From Sulfurovum sp. (GTDB lineage: Bacteria > Campylobacterota > Campylobacteria > Campylobacterales > Sulfurovaceae), in contig JALTYW010000251.1 of the NCBI GenBank assembly GCA_027046415.1, positions 1 through 8,081 on the forward strand: DNA of 8,081 nucleotides, written 5' to 3'. Shown piece after piece: positions 6,807 to 8,081 of this stretch. Numbering within the stretch: the first letter of the stretch is position 1; every line of letters begins with the position of its first letter. The notes beneath the pieces are model-generated. The model made no database searches. It saw nothing but the letters and a program-made list of their open reading frames with translations, and had not been told where the DNA came from. Made by a program: the position numbers and the translations under genes.

Positions 6807-8081
6807 ATGGAACAGATATGGGCATTTATTATGATGCATCAAATAGAAACACTGCTATTGGGCTTTGGGGTCATCCTCCTTGCCTTCATGATCACACACT
6901 GGCAGGAGGTAAAGTTCTGGTGGCTCAATTTCACCTACAACTTCCCTGTTATCGGGAAACTTTCCCGTCTGGCAAAAGATATCGAGGGGTTTGACGAAAA
7001 TCACAAATGGTTCTACTCCGAGGAGCGTCTCTGCCGCGACTACTACAACTTTTATGAAAAGGTCGATCTCGATGATGAGTCGTACGATGAAGCCAAAGAC
7101 TACCTCCATGCGGTAGGAGAACTGGGACGCAAACCCACACCGACATTTATCTGGATCATGATCTTCGTACTGGTGATCGTCGAAGCATTCGGGTTTGCCT
7201 ATGTGCTTGCCGGCTTCACCATCCCTGGAGCGAGTGAGGCGACACAGCAGAAGGGTGCTGTGGGGGTTGCTGCCATGCTTGCGATCCTTCTGGTGTGGCT
7301 GACACACCTTACCGGACAGGAGCTTCACAAAAACACACTTATCAAAAAGATCCGCCGATGGTACAAGAACGACAACGCTGGCGGCAGCAACTGGCGCGAC
7401 CTCAAGCCTGACGAGCAGCTCATTACTATTGACAACACATTTGATGACAAAGAGTCCCCCAACTACATCCGTATGCTCAACCGTCTCGATGTGAACGACA
7501 AGGTCAAAACCACCTACACCAAAACCATGCTGACACTGGCATTCATCATCGCCGTTGCTATAGGAGCCACCTACATCAGACATCAGGTGCTTGTACAGGA
7601 GATCGCCTCTGCCCATGAGAGTGCCGTCAACATCTTCAATGACAACAGCGATTCCCCCTTTGGCGATGCCGATGCAGGAAGTGACAATGATGTAGGTGCA
7701 CTCTTTGGCGATGCCGACAGCAAAGATGCAGAAGATGATCTTGCCTCTTTGTTTGGTGATGATGCACCCAAATCAGAGAGCGGCAGCAAACCGGCACAAA
7801 GCAGTGCCAACATTGAAGATGAGACCAACCAGAAAGGCGGTGATGCCACCTTTATGATACTCGGTCTGCTCTTTGTCTTCATCCAGATACTGGGCATCTT
7901 CTTTGGTATGCACTACGATTTTGCCGGACGCGAATCCAAAGAGGCGTACGAGTGTCTGCGCAGATTTAGCACCAAAAAGGCATTCCTCAGCTACTATGAC
8001 CGTGCCAAGACCCACATTGCCAGAGTCGCGCAGAAACAGCTTCAAAAGCTGCAGCACAAGATGAACATCATCAATGACAAC
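6807..8081 (+). CDS. Unrecognised five-span membrane protein with FGD-repeat acidic loop (3' end outside window)
   Basis: An open frame of 425 codons runs to the window edge without a stop; the C-terminus is missing. The ATG is preceded by GGAG (6795-6798) at eight bases. I do not recognise the family. Predicted membrane helices are at about 13-31, 114-137, 151-169, 241-257 and 348-368. Basic flanks (KLSRLAK after helix 1, KKIRRWYK after helix 3, RRFSTKK after helix 5) put the N-terminus outside and the segments 32-113, 170-240 and 369 onward in the cytoplasm. The loop 258-347 would then be periplasmic; it is strongly acidic, low in complexity and holds three copies of an FGD motif (285-287, 300-302, 316-318). 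The end, from about 376, is helical and rich in Lys and Gln (AQKQLQKLQHKMN), suggesting a coiled coil. Transcribed away from the GTPase-kinase operon. A structural or envelope role is possible but unsupported. Confidence 0.85.
   Translation, partial: MEQIWAFIMMHQIETLLLGFGVILLAFMITHWQEVKFWWLNFTYNFPVIGKLSRLAKDIEGFDENHKWFYSEERLCRDYYNFYEKVDLDDESYDEAKDYLHAVGELGRKPTPTFIWIMIFVLVIVEAFGFAYVLAGFTIPGASEATQQKGAVGVAAMLAILLVWLTHLTGQELHKNTLIKKIRRWYKNDNAGGSNWRDLKPDEQLITIDNTFDDKESPNYIRMLNRLDVNDKVKTTYTKTMLTLAFIIAVAIGATYIRHQVLVQEIASAHESAVNIFNDNSDSPFGDADAGSDNDVGALFGDADSKDAEDDLASLFGDDAPKSESGSKPAQSSANIEDETNQKGGDATFMILGLLFVFIQILGIFFGMHYDFAGRESKEAYECLRRFSTKKAFLSYYDRAKTHIARVAQKQLQKLQHKMNIINDN
7653..7766 (+). repeat. 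Triplicated FGD-type acidic repeat inside the membrane protein gene
   Basis: Three in-frame units carry SPFGDADA, ALFGDADS and SLFGDDAP, spaced 15 and 16 residues apart. The first two share an identical 15-base string CTTTGGCGATGCCGA at 7658-7672 and 7703-7717, exactly 45 bases apart; the third (around 7749-7763) has diverged in codon use. This points to a tandem duplication within the gene. Confidence 0.75.

Noticed and set aside
6505..6834. A 109-codon plus-strand frame spanning the divergent promoter region
   Set aside because: It starts antisense inside the GTPase, runs through AT-rich noncoding sequence and overlaps the start of the membrane protein gene in another frame; it has no ribosome site or recognisable product.
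6855..7616. A 253-codon open frame on the minus strand
   Set aside because: It lies wholly antisense to the membrane protein gene that starts at 6807, which has a ribosome site, promoter and membrane helices. The antisense product is unusually rich in His, Asp and Cys and resembles no family.

Overview
The window reads as ordinary chromosome from a free-living member of the Campylobacterota, most like Sulfurovum or Sulfurimonas. This is an inference from three things: moderate GC coding sequence with AT-rich gaps; promoters made of a good TATAAT box preceded by a T-rich stretch but without a clear -35; and a soluble PAS-type histidine kinase with an HQWKQPLN H-box, a form common in that phylum. 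No RNA gene, insertion sequence, CRISPR array or phage gene was seen. Coding density is high and no gene-free stretch exceeds 300 bases.

Left part (1-4740), ion transport. A two-gene plus-strand unit encodes a small DUF190 (PII-like) protein and a CrcB/FluC fluoride channel; their stop and start codons share one base. Facing it is a minus-strand unit: a plant/fungal-type (P3A) proton-pumping P-type ATPase, followed 11 bases later by an MgtC/DUF4010 multi-span membrane protein. The two units converge with only three bases between their stop codons, and a bulged hairpin covers both stops. The ATPase should energise the membrane and the fluoride channel should let F- leave down its gradient. The DUF4010 protein is a predicted transporter with unknown substrate.

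Middle (4847-6581), signalling. A minus-strand operon encodes a Ras/Rab-like small GTPase and then, four bases later, a soluble PAS histidine kinase. The GTPase has non-canonical residues at the positions of Ras Gly12 and Gln61. No response regulator is present in the window.

Right part (6582-8081). An AT-rich divergent promoter region of 225 bases leads to a plus-strand gene cut by the window edge. It encodes a five-span membrane protein that I do not recognise, with an acidic loop carrying three FGD repeats.

The best candidates for something undescribed are the GTPase-kinase pair and the right-end membrane protein. The rest are recognisable families.
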